A stretch of 64,000 nucleotides of DNA from G963677445 sp963678275 (GTDB lineage Bacteria > Bacteroidota > Ignavibacteria > Ignavibacteriales > Melioribacteraceae). This document shows positions 45,939 to 56,100 of this stretch, piece by piece; the first letter of the stretch is position 1, and the number at the start of each line of letters is the position of its first letter. Both the position numbers and the translations under genes were made by a program. The notes beneath the pieces were generated by a model. The model worked only from the letters and a program-made list of their open reading frames with translations, made no database searches and had not been told where the DNA came from. The DNA lies in NCBI GenBank assembly GCA_963678275.1, contig OY782765.1:6076001-6140000 (forward strand), in the 5' to 3' direction.

Positions 45939-46091
45939 AACAATTGTTTTCGCACACCGGGTTAAGAGTTCTTTAATTAGGCTCTTACCACCACACTAAT
46001 GCCAACATGTTAAGGATAATCTAAGGAGCAAAATTTGTTAAAAAGCCCGCCAATAACATGTTGCCGATAGTCAGGCCGCGATTATTAATTA

Positions 46092-46193
46092 TTAAACCGG
46101 CTGGGCCAGAATTTCAATATTATACTAACCGCCCCCACGGGGAATTCCCTGCGGGAACACCCCGTGGCTATTCGGTTTAACCCCCTTCGGGGG
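46092..46193. repeat. E6 nested hairpin cluster
   Basis: TTAAACCG (46092-46099) pairs with CGGTTTAA (46173-46180); within it CCACGGGG (46135-46142) pairs with CCCCGTGG (46160-46167), which encloses TTCCC-TGC-GGGAA; next comes CCCCC-TTC-GGGGG (46181-46193). No gene; the surrounding sequence is AT-rich. Confidence 0.7.
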
Positions 46194-46330
46194 ATTTTCC
46201 TAAGCTCTGCCTGGGGAAAATTTAGTATCTTTTATCTCGTTGCGGTAACACTATTTGTGGTATGATGAATTCTAATAGTTTGCTGGCTGATCTAAAATTT
46301 TTAACCTCACATCCGGGCGCGCTTATAGCT

Positions 46331-46366
46331 TTAAAACGGGAGAGGGGAGCTGATCTCCCCCCTCCG
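46331..46366 (-). terminator. Likely terminator of the sdhCAB operon
   Basis: On the minus strand a GC-rich stem (GAGGxGGGGAG / CTCCCCxCTC, one internal mismatch) is followed by CGTTTT, about 25 bp after the sdhB stop codon. Confidence 0.55.
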
Positions 46367-46387
46367 ATAATAAGCACTTTAATATTA

Positions 46388-47158
46388 TTATACTTTCAGC
46401 TTATTCGAGCCGACTTTCGCTTTATAGAATTCACGATTGAGACGGGCTATGTTGGTGACTGATACGCTTTTCGGACATTCCGCTTCGCAGGCGTAGGTAT
46501 TTGTGCAGGCTCCGAATCCATTTTCATCCATGACTTTAACCATGGCCTCAACTCTTTCCATCCTTTCGGTCTGACCCTGTGGAAGGAGTGCGAGCTGGGA
46601 TATTTTGGCGCTGACAAATAACATTGCCGAGGCGTTTTTACATGAAGCCACACACGCTCCGCAGCCAATGCAGGCAGCGGCGTCGAAGGCTTCGGCCGCT
46701 GTTTCTTTCGGAATGGGCACCGCGTTAGCGTCGGGGGCGTTGCCGGTATTTACCGATACATAACCTCCCGCTTCAATTATGCGGTCAAGCGCCGAGCGGT
46801 CAACAATAAGATCCTTCATCAGGGGAAACGCTGTTGCTCTGAATGGTTCAATATGTATTGTTTCACCATCTTTGAAGTTTCTCATGTGGAGCTGGCATGT
46901 TGCTATCTTGCGAAGCGGGCCATGAGCCTGTCCGTTTATTACCAGACCGCATGTTCCGCAAATGCCTTCACGGCAGTCGCTTTCGAAGGCGATCGGTTCT
47001 TTTCCTTCTTTTTCCAGACTGTTATTGAGTTCGTCGAGCATTTCAAGAATAGAAGCATCGGGTGATACCGAGACGTTATAATCAACGAAACTGCCGACAG
47101 TGTCCGGACCTGACTGCCGCCAGATTTTCAGCTTAAGATTTAGTTTTGCTTCGCTCAT
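46388..47158 (-). CDS. sdhB: Succinate dehydrogenase/fumarate reductase iron-sulfur subunit
   Basis: 256 residues. The [2Fe-2S] ligands are in [10 protein letters not shown] plus the later C of IATCQ; the [4Fe-4S] motif is [11 protein letters not shown]; the [3Fe-4S] ligands are in [16 protein letters not shown]. It passes electrons between the flavin subunit and the membrane quinone/heme subunit. The PIPKE insertion and overall layout match the Bacteroidota-type enzyme. It overlaps sdhA by 1 bp (TAATG). Direction of the reaction (succinate oxidation or fumarate reduction) cannot be read from sequence. Confidence 0.95.
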   Translation of the reverse strand: MSEAKLNLKLKIWRQSGPDTVGSFVDYNVSVSPDASILEMLDELNNSLEKEGKEPIAFESDCREGICGTCGLVINGQAHGPLRKIATCQLHMRNFKDGETIHIEPFRATAFPLMKDLIVDRSALDRIIEAGGYVSVNTGNAPDANAVPIPKETAAEAFDAAACIGCGACVASCKNASAMLFVSAKISQLALLPQGQTERMERVEAMVKVMDENGFGACTNTYACEAECPKSVSVTNIARLNREFYKAKVGSNKLKV

Positions 47159-49068
47159 TATTTATAACTCCTCGTAGCTAATTTTACAAATTCGAACTCA
47201 AGATGTTCTTTGTTCAGCTCCCAGTTGCCAACATCTTTAAATTCCCAGGCAGAAACATAGGTGTAGTCCTCATCATTACGCAGGGCTTCACCCTCTGCTG
47301 TCTGATGTTCGATCCTGAAATGTGCTCCGCATGATTCTTCACGATCCAGCGCGTCGCGGGCCATAAGCTCACCCAGTTCGAGGTAGTCGGCTACACGGCC
47401 TGCTCTTTCAAGATTCTGGTTCAGATCTTTTGCCTCTCCGACAACTTTTACATCTTTCCAGAATTCCTCACGCAGATCGGCGATCTCTTTAATGGCGATT
47501 TCGAGATTTTCTTTATCGCGCGCCATTCCTACCCTGTTCCAGAGTATACGGCCAAGTTTTTTATGTATTTCATCAACAGTTTGTTTTCCATTAATCGAAA
47601 GAAGTTTAGCGATCTGATCGGCCACGGTTTCCTCCGTCTGGCTGAACGCAGGGTGATCGGTCGATAACATTTCAGGTTTATCACCCGCGAGGTAGTTTCC
47701 GATTGTGTAGGGAATAACAAAATAACCATCTGCAAGTCCCTGCATCAGGGCGCTGGCGCCAAGACGGTTTGCCCCGTGGTCTGAGAAGTTGGCTTCACCA
47801 AGAACAAAAAGACCGGGCACATTGCTCATGAGGTTGTAATCTACCCAGAGGCCTCCCATGGTATAATGGGGAGCCGGGTATATCTGCATTGGCACCTGGT
47901 AAGGGTTTTCACCGGTAATTACTTCATAAATTTCAAAGAGGTTGCCATATTTTTCTTCGATAGCGTCTTTACCGAGACGGTTAATAGCATCCTTAAAATC
48001 GAGGTAAACAGATTCTTTACCCATTACCCCACGGCCTTCATCGACAACTTCTTTCGCGCTTCTGGAAGATATATCGCGAGGTGAGAGGTTTCCGAAGGAT
48101 GGATATTTTCTTTCGAGGTAATAATCTCTTTCATCTTCGGGGATATCATTCGGAGCCCGTTTGTCTCCGACTTTCTTCGATACCCAGATACGTCCGTCAT
48201 TCCTGAGGCTTTCGCTCATGAGAGTCAGCTTGGACTGGCTTTCACCATGCACCGGCAGGCATGTCGGGTGAATTTGAGTAAAACAGGGATCTGCCATCGC
48301 GGCGCCTTTTCTATGGGAGCGCCATGCGGCAGTGGCATTACAGTTCATCGCGCTTGTAGAAAGGAAATAAACATTGGCATATCCACCAGTACAGAGAATA
48401 ACCGCGTGAGCTGAATATTTTTCCAGTTCTCCTGTAACCAGGTTCCTGGCTATAACACCTCTCGCTACTCCATCTTCGACAACCAGATCGAGCATTTCGC
48501 GTCGGGTTTTCATTATTACTTTGCCTTTTTTAACCTGGCGGGCGAGGGCGCTGTAAGCTCCGAGAAGTAGCTGCTGGCCTGTCTGACCTTTCGCGTAAAA
48601 TGTACGTGAAACCTGCGCTCCGCCGAATGAACGGTTATCGAGGTATCCGCCGTAATCGCGCGCGAAAGGAACTCCCTGCGCGACACACTGATCGATAATA
48701 TTATTGCTGACTTCGGCGAGTCTGTAAACATTGGCTTCACGAGCGCGGAAGTCGCCCCCTTTTACGGTGTCATAAAAAAGTCTGTAAATTGAATCGCCAT
48801 CATTCTGATAATTTTTTGCTGCGTTCACGCCACCCTGCGCGGCGATGCTATGCGCGCGGCGCGAGCTGTCGTGGAAAGTCAGGGCAGTCACATTATAGCC
48901 TAATTCTCCTAATGTGGCAGCGGCGGAAGCTCCTGCAAGACCTGTTCCTACGACAATAATGTCATATTTACGTTTGTTGGCCGGGTTAACTAACTTCATA
49001 TTAAATTTATGGTTAGTCCATTTTTCGGCGATTGGGCCTTCAGGTATTTTGGAATCAAGTTTTATCAT
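47158..49068 (-). CDS. sdhA: Succinate dehydrogenase/fumarate reductase flavoprotein subunit
   Basis: 636 residues. An FAD-binding N terminus ([19 protein letters not shown]), [14 protein letters not shown] around the covalent-FAD histidine, the active-site region [26 protein letters not shown], and [13 protein letters not shown] with the catalytic region. The [17 protein letters not shown] form is that of the Bacteroidota/Campylobacterota branch that pairs with a di-heme single membrane subunit. It converts succinate and fumarate at the cytoplasmic face of the membrane. The 3' end is coupled to sdhB and the 5' end overlaps sdhC by 4 bp. Confidence 0.96.
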   Translation of the reverse strand: MIKLDSKIPEGPIAEKWTNHKFNMKLVNPANKRKYDIIVVGTGLAGASAAATLGELGYNVTALTFHDSSRRAHSIAAQGGVNAAKNYQNDGDSIYRLFYDTVKGGDFRAREANVYRLAEVSNNIIDQCVAQGVPFARDYGGYLDNRSFGGAQVSRTFYAKGQTGQQLLLGAYSALARQVKKGKVIMKTRREMLDLVVEDGVARGVIARNLVTGELEKYSAHAVILCTGGYANVYFLSTSAMNCNATAAWRSHRKGAAMADPCFTQIHPTCLPVHGESQSKLTLMSESLRNDGRIWVSKKVGDKRAPNDIPEDERDYYLERKYPSFGNLSPRDISSRSAKEVVDEGRGVMGKESVYLDFKDAINRLGKDAIEEKYGNLFEIYEVITGENPYQVPMQIYPAPHYTMGGLWVDYNLMSNVPGLFVLGEANFSDHGANRLGASALMQGLADGYFVIPYTIGNYLAGDKPEMLSTDHPAFSQTEETVADQIAKLLSINGKQTVDEIHKKLGRILWNRVGMARDKENLEIAIKEIADLREEFWKDVKVVGEAKDLNQNLERAGRVADYLELGELMARDALDREESCGAHFRIEHQTAEGEALRNDEDYTYVSAWEFKDVGNWELNKEHLEFEFVKLATRSYK

Positions 49069-49736
49069 CCGTTACCTCCGTAGAAAAGTAAAAAATAGAT
49101 TGGTATGGAAGCGAAACCCGCGGCCATGACAATGGCATAGATTGTTCCAAGTGTTTCCAGCAGGGGAGTATATTTTTTGTGTCTCCAGCCGAAAGTCTGC
49201 ATTGCGCTTTGAAAAGCGTGATTAAGATGAAATCCCATGATAATCATAGCGATAATATATACTATAGAATACCAGGGTGTCTGGAAGGATTCTACTACCA
49301 GGTCAAAAAGAGTATGCCCTTCGGCATGACCAACGAAGTTATGTCCCCACCAGAAGGTGCGAAGATGAATCACAAGAAAAATAAAGATTGTGCTGCCGGT
49401 AAAAACCATTGTCCTTGAAAAGATTGTGCTGTTTTTTGATGAAGCGTTTACAGCATATTTTACCGGTCTGGCTTTTTTGTTTTCATACCATAACCGAAGC
49501 GCGTAGATGATATGAAGAAGAAATAAGAGTCCCAACAGAGCTTCGATAACTCTTATCAGAGGGATGCTTCCCAATGTACCCGCATAGGCATTGAACCATT
49601 CACCTGTCGAATCCGCGTATAACGTAAGATTACCGACCAGGTGAACTATCAGGAATAAAATCAGAAGAATGCCTGTGGAAGCCATGAGGATTTTTTTCCC
49701 GATTGAAGAGGTTAAGCTTTGTAAAAACCAGCCCAT
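49065..49736 (-). CDS. sdhC: Succinate dehydrogenase/fumarate reductase di-heme cytochrome b subunit
   Basis: 223 residues with five transmembrane helices. Histidines in LIVHLVGN (helix 1), [12 protein letters not shown] (helix 2), [11 protein letters not shown] and [17 protein letters not shown] are the expected ligands of two b hemes, as in the single-subunit (type B) anchors. It exchanges electrons with menaquinone. A strong GGGAGGA lies 6 bp before the ATG. First gene of sdhCAB; its promoter should lie in the AT-rich 49740-49860 stretch, where I could not pick a convincing box. Confidence 0.93.
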   Translation of the reverse strand: MGWFLQSLTSSIGKKILMASTGILLILFLIVHLVGNLTLYADSTGEWFNAYAGTLGSIPLIRVIEALLGLLFLLHIIYALRLWYENKKARPVKYAVNASSKNSTIFSRTMVFTGSTIFIFLVIHLRTFWWGHNFVGHAEGHTLFDLVVESFQTPWYSIVYIIAMIIMGFHLNHAFQSAMQTFGWRHKKYTPLLETLGTIYAIVMAAGFASIPIYFLLFYGGNG

Positions 49737-50138
49737 TAACTTCCTCCCGATTGTTTATTAGTATAATGTTGGCAATTATTTAGTTATGATGAAAATATTC
49801 TACAAAATAAGATTATTCAGATTAAAGATCAAAAATAATTTTGACCATTTCCTCTTTTTATTGGATTAACTTTGCATTGACGCTGTCTGAAACATTCAAA
49901 GCGCCATTCTTCGCCGCAATTTTAATGACAATGGAGTTCCAAAAAGATTATCCATTGATTTTCTGAAATGAGGCCCGGGTTGTAGAATTCCAGGCAGAAC
50001 CTGGTTGAATTGCAGTTAATAATTAATAATTGGATGGCGGGATTATTTAAAGAGTAATGTCCTTGCTGAAAAAAATGCCACAAAATCACAAAAACACAAA
50101 ATCCCACAAAAGGTATAAAAAATATATTTTTGTTTTTT
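49737..50138. other. Upstream region of sdhC and decayed repeat
   Basis: No gene. AT-rich sequence that should hold the sdh promoter, then a relic of the ATTAATAATTAATAATTGG repeat (about 50005-50035) leading into the E2 array. Confidence 0.5.
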
Positions 50139-51630
50139 AACCTTAGTAGCAAAGATAATAACACACCAAAATTCAACCTTATTTAAATGGGTAATACTCC
50201 GGCAGAATAGTCTGATTGCAAACCTGTGGGTAAATATGGTGTACCTGACGGCACACAGAATATTATGCTAATCTGTTTTTTACCAATATGATGTCCCTAA
50301 CGGGACAAAAATAAAAAAATGTTATTAATGAATGCCCCGTTAGGGGCAAAATATTGGTAGGAAAAATAGAAAAAAACGACGGAGTGTGCCGTCAGGTACA
50401 CAATATTACTCACGCTAAATAATAGTCGGAACCTTCGGCAAGGCAGAGAGTAAATCATGGTGGAAAAAACCTTATTTTTAATTTTTTAACCTTAGTAGCT
50501 AAGATAATCCCTCACCAAAATTCAACCTTATTGACCTTATTTAAATTGGCAATACTCCGGCAGAATATTCTGAATGTAAACCTGTGGATAAATATGTTGT
50601 ACCTGACGGCACACCGAATATTATGCTTATTTGCTTTTTACCTATATGATGTCCCTAACGGGACAAAAATAAAAAATGTTATTAATGAATGCCCCGTCAG
50701 GGGCAAAATATTGGTAGGAAAAATAGAAAAAAACGACGGAGTGTGCCGTCAGGTACACAATATTACTCACTCTGAATTATATTCGGAACATTCGGCAAGG
50801 CGGAGAGTAAATCAAGGTGGAAAAAACCTTATTTTCGATTTTTTAACCTTAGTAGCAAAGATAATCATACACCAAGATAAAACCTTATTGACCTTATTCA
50901 AATTGGCAATACTCCAACAGAATATTCTGAAAGTAAACCTGTGGATAAATATGGTGTACCTTACGGCACACAGAATATTATGCTTATCTGCTTTCTACCA
51001 ATATGATGTCCCTAACGGGACAAAAATAAAAAATGTTTTTCATGAATGCCCCGTTAGGGGCAAAATATTGGTAGGAAAAATAGAAGAAAACGACGGAGTG
51101 TGCCGTCAGGTACACAATATTACTCACGCTAAATAATAGTCGGAACCTTCGGCAAGGCAGAGAGTAAATCATGGTGAAAAGAACCTTATTTTTAATTTTT
51201 TAACCTTAGTAGCTAAGATAATCCCTCACCAAAATTCAACCTTATTGACCTTATTTAAATTGGCAATACTCCGGCAGAATATTCTGATTGTAAACCTGTG
51301 GATAAATATGGTGTACCTGACGGCACACCGAGTATTTTTCTTATCTGCTTTTTACCAATATGATGTTCCTAACGGGACAAAAATAAAAAAATGTTATTAA
51401 TGAATGCCCCGTTAGGGGCAAAATATTGGTAGGAAAAATAGAAGAAAACGACGGAGTGTGCCGTCAGGTACACTATATTGCTTACTCTGAATAATAGTCG
51501 AAACACTTGGCAAGGCGGAGAGTAAATCATGGTGGAAAAAACCTTATTCTTTAATTTTTTAACCTTAGCAGCAAAGATAATAACACACCAAAATTCAACC
51601 TTATTTAAATGGGTAATACTCCGGCAGAAT
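50139..51630. repeat. E2 tandem array 2: four units of about 357 bp
   Basis: Four head-to-tail units; the landmark AATACTCCGGCAGAAT recurs near 50191, 50548, 50906, 51263 and 51613. The first 70 bp (50139-50206) and last 70 bp (51560-51630) are nearly identical and flank the array. Hairpins in unit 1: 50238-50256, 50292-50307 (TGTCCC-TAAC-GGGACA), 50334-50347 (GCCCC-GTTA-GGGGC), 50384-50401; arms ACCAATAT/ATATTGGT at 50282-50289 and 50351-50358. Open frames such as 50531-51136 are hairpin translations (VPNGT, CPVRGKI), not genes. Confidence 0.93.
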
Positions 51631-51776
51631 TTGATGATGGATGTGGAAAAGGGGGAAAAAGATTAAATGGATTTGAGAGACTAAATTTTCCCCAAGCAAG
51701 CTTGAGGAAAACGCCCTATCGGGGAAAGGATAAACTACAAACACCTGATGAATTGAGCTCCGATTTCTATTGAAAA

Positions 51777-52034
51777 GAATCCCGAATGGGATTCAATATC
51801 AATAGCCCCGGGCTGCGAAAGAAGAGAGCAGCCCGGGGTTAAAAGAAAAATATGCCGCCACGACCCCGACGGGGTCGAATATAGAACTTCATCGCGGATT
51901 TGCTTTTACTCCGGCAACTACTATTTCCCCCGGGGTTTTTATATTCGACACCTTCAGCGTCGAGAAAGATGTCCGCTATATCAGACCACCGGATAACATC
52001 CGGGGCTATTGATATTCGACTCCATTCGGAGTCG
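51777..52034. repeat. E7 palindromic hairpin element (258 bp)
   Basis: Perfect 17-bp arms (AATATCAATAGCCCCGG at 51795-51811, complement at 52000-52016). Outside them: GAATCCC-GAAT-GGGATTC (51777-51794) and CGACTCC-ATTC-GGAGTCG (52017-52034). Inside: an 11-bp CCCCGGGCTGC stem (51806-51816/51828-51838) and GACCCC-GAC-GGGGTC (about 51862-51876). It ends about 220 bp before the ABC operon. The 52035-52255 stretch is AT-rich and probably holds that operon's promoter. Confidence 0.85.
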
Positions 52035-52255
52035 TTTACGATTAAAAGAAATATTTCTCAGGTAATTCCTTTTTGATTCCGATTCAGTCGGCTTATGGAT
52101 TTAGAATCGCGGACTGACTCAGATTAATGAATATTTTGAGATTATATTTTTTATTTAAATAAATTAAACCTTTTGGGGGTGGTGAGGAGTCTAAACCAGA
52201 AGAAACTAAAAATTTATTTGTATTTTAAAAATTTCGAAATTTACCGGATACATTA

Positions 52256-53149
52256 ATGCAGATAAACATTTCAAATTTATCGAAAGAGTACAAAGGGGGA
52301 TTCAAAGCCCTTTCAGATGTGAACCTCGAAATTGAAAATGGTATGTTTGGTCTTTTAGGGCCTAACGGAGCGGGTAAAACAACCCTGATGAGAATTCTGG
52401 TTACCCTGATGAAACCGAGTGAAGGGAAGGTAAGGTTTAACGGCTGGGATTTACAAAAGAACAGGAAAGAGATAAGATCGGTTCTGGGTTACCTGCCGCA
52501 GGATTTCCGCTTTTTCCCGAAGCTGAAAACATGGGAATTCCTGAATTATTCAGCCTCGCTGACAGGGACAAAAAAACAAAAAATGGAAATGATTGATGAA
52601 ATGCTCGACAAAGTGGGGCTGCTCGATGTAAGGGAGCGATACGCGAACAAGCTTTCCGGGGGTATGAAAAGGAGGCTGGGAATAGCGCAGGCGCTGATAG
52701 GCGATCCGAAAATTATTGTGGTTGATGAACCCACTACCGGGCTTGATCCCGAGGAGAGGATAAGATTCAGGAATATTTTATCCGAGCTTAGCGCGAAGGA
52801 TGTTATCATTATTCTTTCAACACATATTGTTGGCGATATTTCAAGCACCTGCCGTAATATGGCTTTGCTCAATAAAGGAGAGGTTGTATTCAGCGGAAGT
52901 CCCGAAGAGCTTATAAATATGGCGCGCGGATCGGTTTGGAGAATCGAAGCGCTTGATACCGAACTTGAAGAGATCAAGGGGAAATACCCGGTTATTACAA
53001 CTATTCCCTCGGCAGCCGGCTGGGAAATAGAAGTTGTAGCTCCGGATGCCGGCAATTATAACGGAACACAAATTGACCCGGACCTGGAACATGCCTATGT
53101 TTATTTTATGGAGTATAAACTTCAGGATAACCGCGGGGGGATAATCTGA
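52256..53149 (+). CDS. ABC transporter ATP-binding protein
   Basis: 297 residues. Walker A GPNGAGKTT (35-43), Q-loop GYLPQDF, signature LSGGMKRRLG, Walker B IIVVDEPTTGLDPE and switch histidine in STHIVGD: a complete, active-looking ABC ATPase of the ABC-2 exporter type. The C-terminal 75 residues are a regulatory extension. It overlaps the permease gene by 1 bp (TGATG), so the two gene products should pair. No classic Shine-Dalgarno precedes the ATG. Confidence 0.93.
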   Translation: MQINISNLSKEYKGGFKALSDVNLEIENGMFGLLGPNGAGKTTLMRILVTLMKPSEGKVRFNGWDLQKNRKEIRSVLGYLPQDFRFFPKLKTWEFLNYSASLTGTKKQKMEMIDEMLDKVGLLDVRERYANKLSGGMKRRLGIAQALIGDPKIIVVDEPTTGLDPEERIRFRNILSELSAKDVIIILSTHIVGDISSTCRNMALLNKGEVVFSGSPEELINMARGSVWRIEALDTELEEIKGKYPVITTIPSAAGWEIEVVAPDAGNYNGTQIDPDLEHAYVYFMEYKLQDNRGGII

Positions 53150-56100
53150 TGGAAACAATAGCCAATATATTGACAATCGCAAAATTTGAAGTAAAAACAT
53201 TACTACGAAGCTGGTTTTTCAGGATATTCGCGGGGCTTTCACTTTTTATACTGCTGTGGTATGATATTGTTATGTTCACCGATCTGGTGGTGCCCCCTCT
53301 TCCAATAAGGGGCATGTCCACGACCATACCCTATGTTAATCTGATGCTTATTAATGTAGTGCAGGCTGTAATCGCCATATTTCTCTCATCTGATTTTCTG
53401 AAAAGAGATAAAAAACTTGACACTTCAGAGGTAATCTATATCAGGCCGATGTCAAATGGTGATTATGTTACCGGTAAAACCCTCGGAATTCTGCTTGTAT
53501 TTATGACATTAAATATTCTGGTACTTATTATTGCCGGGGTAATTAATCTCCTTTTCAGCGATATGGGTTTTAGCCTGCAGTTATATTTTATCTACCCGAT
53601 GCTTATCAGTATTCCCACGCTGGTGTTTATTCTCGGGTTGTCATTTTTTATAATGTCTCTTATCAAAAACCAGGCGGTAACCTTTATCCTGCTGCTCGGA
53701 TATATAGCCGCGACTTTGTTTTATCTTTCATCACAGTATCATTTTATTTTTGATTACATGGCTTTTAATGTGCCGATGTTTTATTCCGATTTTACCGGAT
53801 TCGGCAATCCGGGTGAAATATTGACTCACCGGGGAATTTATTTTCTGCTGGGACTCTTCTTCATTTCTCTTACCACTCTTTCATTGCGCAGGCTACCACA
53901 GTCAAAAGCGTGGACCTATACGAGTCTGGCTGTTATGGTAATCAGTCTGGCTTCTGCTTTGCTCCTTGTTAATTCATACCTTAACAATATATTTGAAGGA
54001 AGAGAAAAAAGAGAGCTCGTAAAAAACCTGAACAAAAAATATTCTGATGAACTATTCCCTTCAGTTGTGAAACATGATATTTCAGTGGAACACAAAGGTG
54101 AGATGATAGAGTCTGTTTCAAAGATTATGGTGAAAAACCTGAATGATAAAAGTCTCGATAAATTAATTTTTAATCTGAATCCCTCCCTTGTTATAAATTC
54201 AGTAAAGATCGGAGGGGGAAACGCGGATTTTGAGAGGCAGGGTCATCTGATGATATTAAATCCCCAAAAGCCCCTTGTTGCGGGAGACTCGGCTGCTCTG
54301 GAAATAAATTATTCGGGAAATATTGATGAAGATGTATGTTTCCCCGATATTGATGAAGAATTAAGAGAGGAACCCTTCAGAGGATGGGTATATAACATTG
54401 ATAAAAGACATTCCTTTATCACGGAAGATTATCTTCTGCTTACACCCGAGTCGATGTGGTACCCGGTATCAGGTGTAACTTTTCTTACCGAAAGACCCGA
54501 ATTTAAAAGAGTGGAATTCACCAGGTATGATGTAAAATTGAAAACATCTCCCGGGCTTAAGGTTATCAGTCAGGGTGAAAATCTCTCCTCCGGGGAAGGT
54601 GAGTGGGAATTCCGCTCAGATACTCCACTGCCGCAGGTATCTCTTATCGCGGGCAGGTATGATTCTTTAAATATAAAAGTTGACTCAGTTGATTACACTC
54701 TGTTTTTCCACCCGGATCATAACTGGTTCCTGGAATATTTTCCAGATCTGTCCGATACTGTGCAAGCTCTTATAAAAGAACTGAAAAATGATTACGAATC
54801 AAATATAAATATTGATTATCCGTTTAAAAAAATGGAGCTTGTCGAAGCGCCGCTGCAGTTTAAGTCGTGGGGAAGAACCTGGAGCTCGGCCCGTGAGGAA
54901 GTTCAGCCGCAGATAACTTTGCTGCCTGAAAACGCCCTTTTTATTGATGAAGCCGATTTTAAAAGAATGCAAAGCTGGGATGAGCGCCGTGGCAGCAATT
55001 CAGAAGAAGCCCTTACCGATGAGGAAAAACAGAGCAGATTATTTGTCAGGTTTGTATCAACTACTATTACAAATGTTCAGTCTGGTTTTGGATTTTCCTC
55101 CCGCATCAGGGGTGAGGATGATAATTCGGGAAGCCCCTGGTCGGTTTATCCAAATTATTATACCTTTATTAATAATATCTATTCCTCCGAGTGGCCTATA
55201 ATAAACTTCGCGATGGAATCTTATCTGAATAAAGAACCGGAGGATCCCGGAGCATTTTTCCGCAGGAACTTTCGGGGGTTAACCACCGAGGAGAGAGCGA
55301 ACCAAAAGCTGATGGAACAGAGCCTGAATGAACTGATCACAGATTCAGAGCACCGGGATCTTCTCGGGAGTATATTAAGGGTGAAAGGAGATTATCTTTT
55401 CAAAAAAATTCAGGAGGAGATAGATGAGACAAAATTCAGGGCATTTCTAAGAAATATGCTGATGGAGGAAAGATATAAAATTACAGGTTTCAGGGAGTTT
55501 AATGACAAATTGCAAAAAAGATTCGGATATGATCTGATAAGTTCTATGGATAACTGGGCAAATCAGAAAAAACTACCCGCCTACAGGATTGATGAAATTG
55601 AAGGTTACCAGGTTATTGATGGCAACAGGAGCAGGTACCAGGTGCTGATGAGCATATCAAATATAACTGATGAGCCTGGTCTGGTAAGTGTTTCATTCCG
55701 TGAGCAGTTCGGAGGCGGCAGAGGATTCCGGCGAAGAGGAGGAGCGCCGGAGCAACTGGCGACCGAGATTGTTGAAATCCCTCCCGGTAAAAAAGCGAGA
55801 GCCGCTTTTATTCTTGATGAACTGCCCGGCCTCGCTACTATAAATACATTAATTTCCGCCAATCTTCCATCCGCGATCACTCATTCATTTGAGAAATTTG
55901 AACTGGAAAAAGACAAGACTCCCGTTAAAGGGATTGAACTTACAGATTATAAACCGGATCCGCCTGATGAAAATGTTATTATCGTGGATAATGAGGACCC
56001 CGGATTTTTTGCCGGCAAGTCGGAAGGGAGAAGTTTTTTAAAGGAACTTCTGAATATTGAGCCTGAAGAAGAGCAGAAATACAGCGGAATGAATATATTC

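Noticed and set aside
46262..46462. 66-codon plus-strand frame near the sdhB end
   Set aside because: It runs through the sdh terminator hairpin and antisense to sdhB, with no family features.
50531..51136. 201-codon open frame across the E2 array with an apparent internal duplication
   Set aside because: The duplication is the 357-bp DNA period, a length divisible by three, so the frame stays open by chance across units.
55605..55880. Antisense frames within large genes (for example in the permease fusion)
   Set aside because: These are shadows of strongly coding sense frames with no independent start signals or recognisable product.
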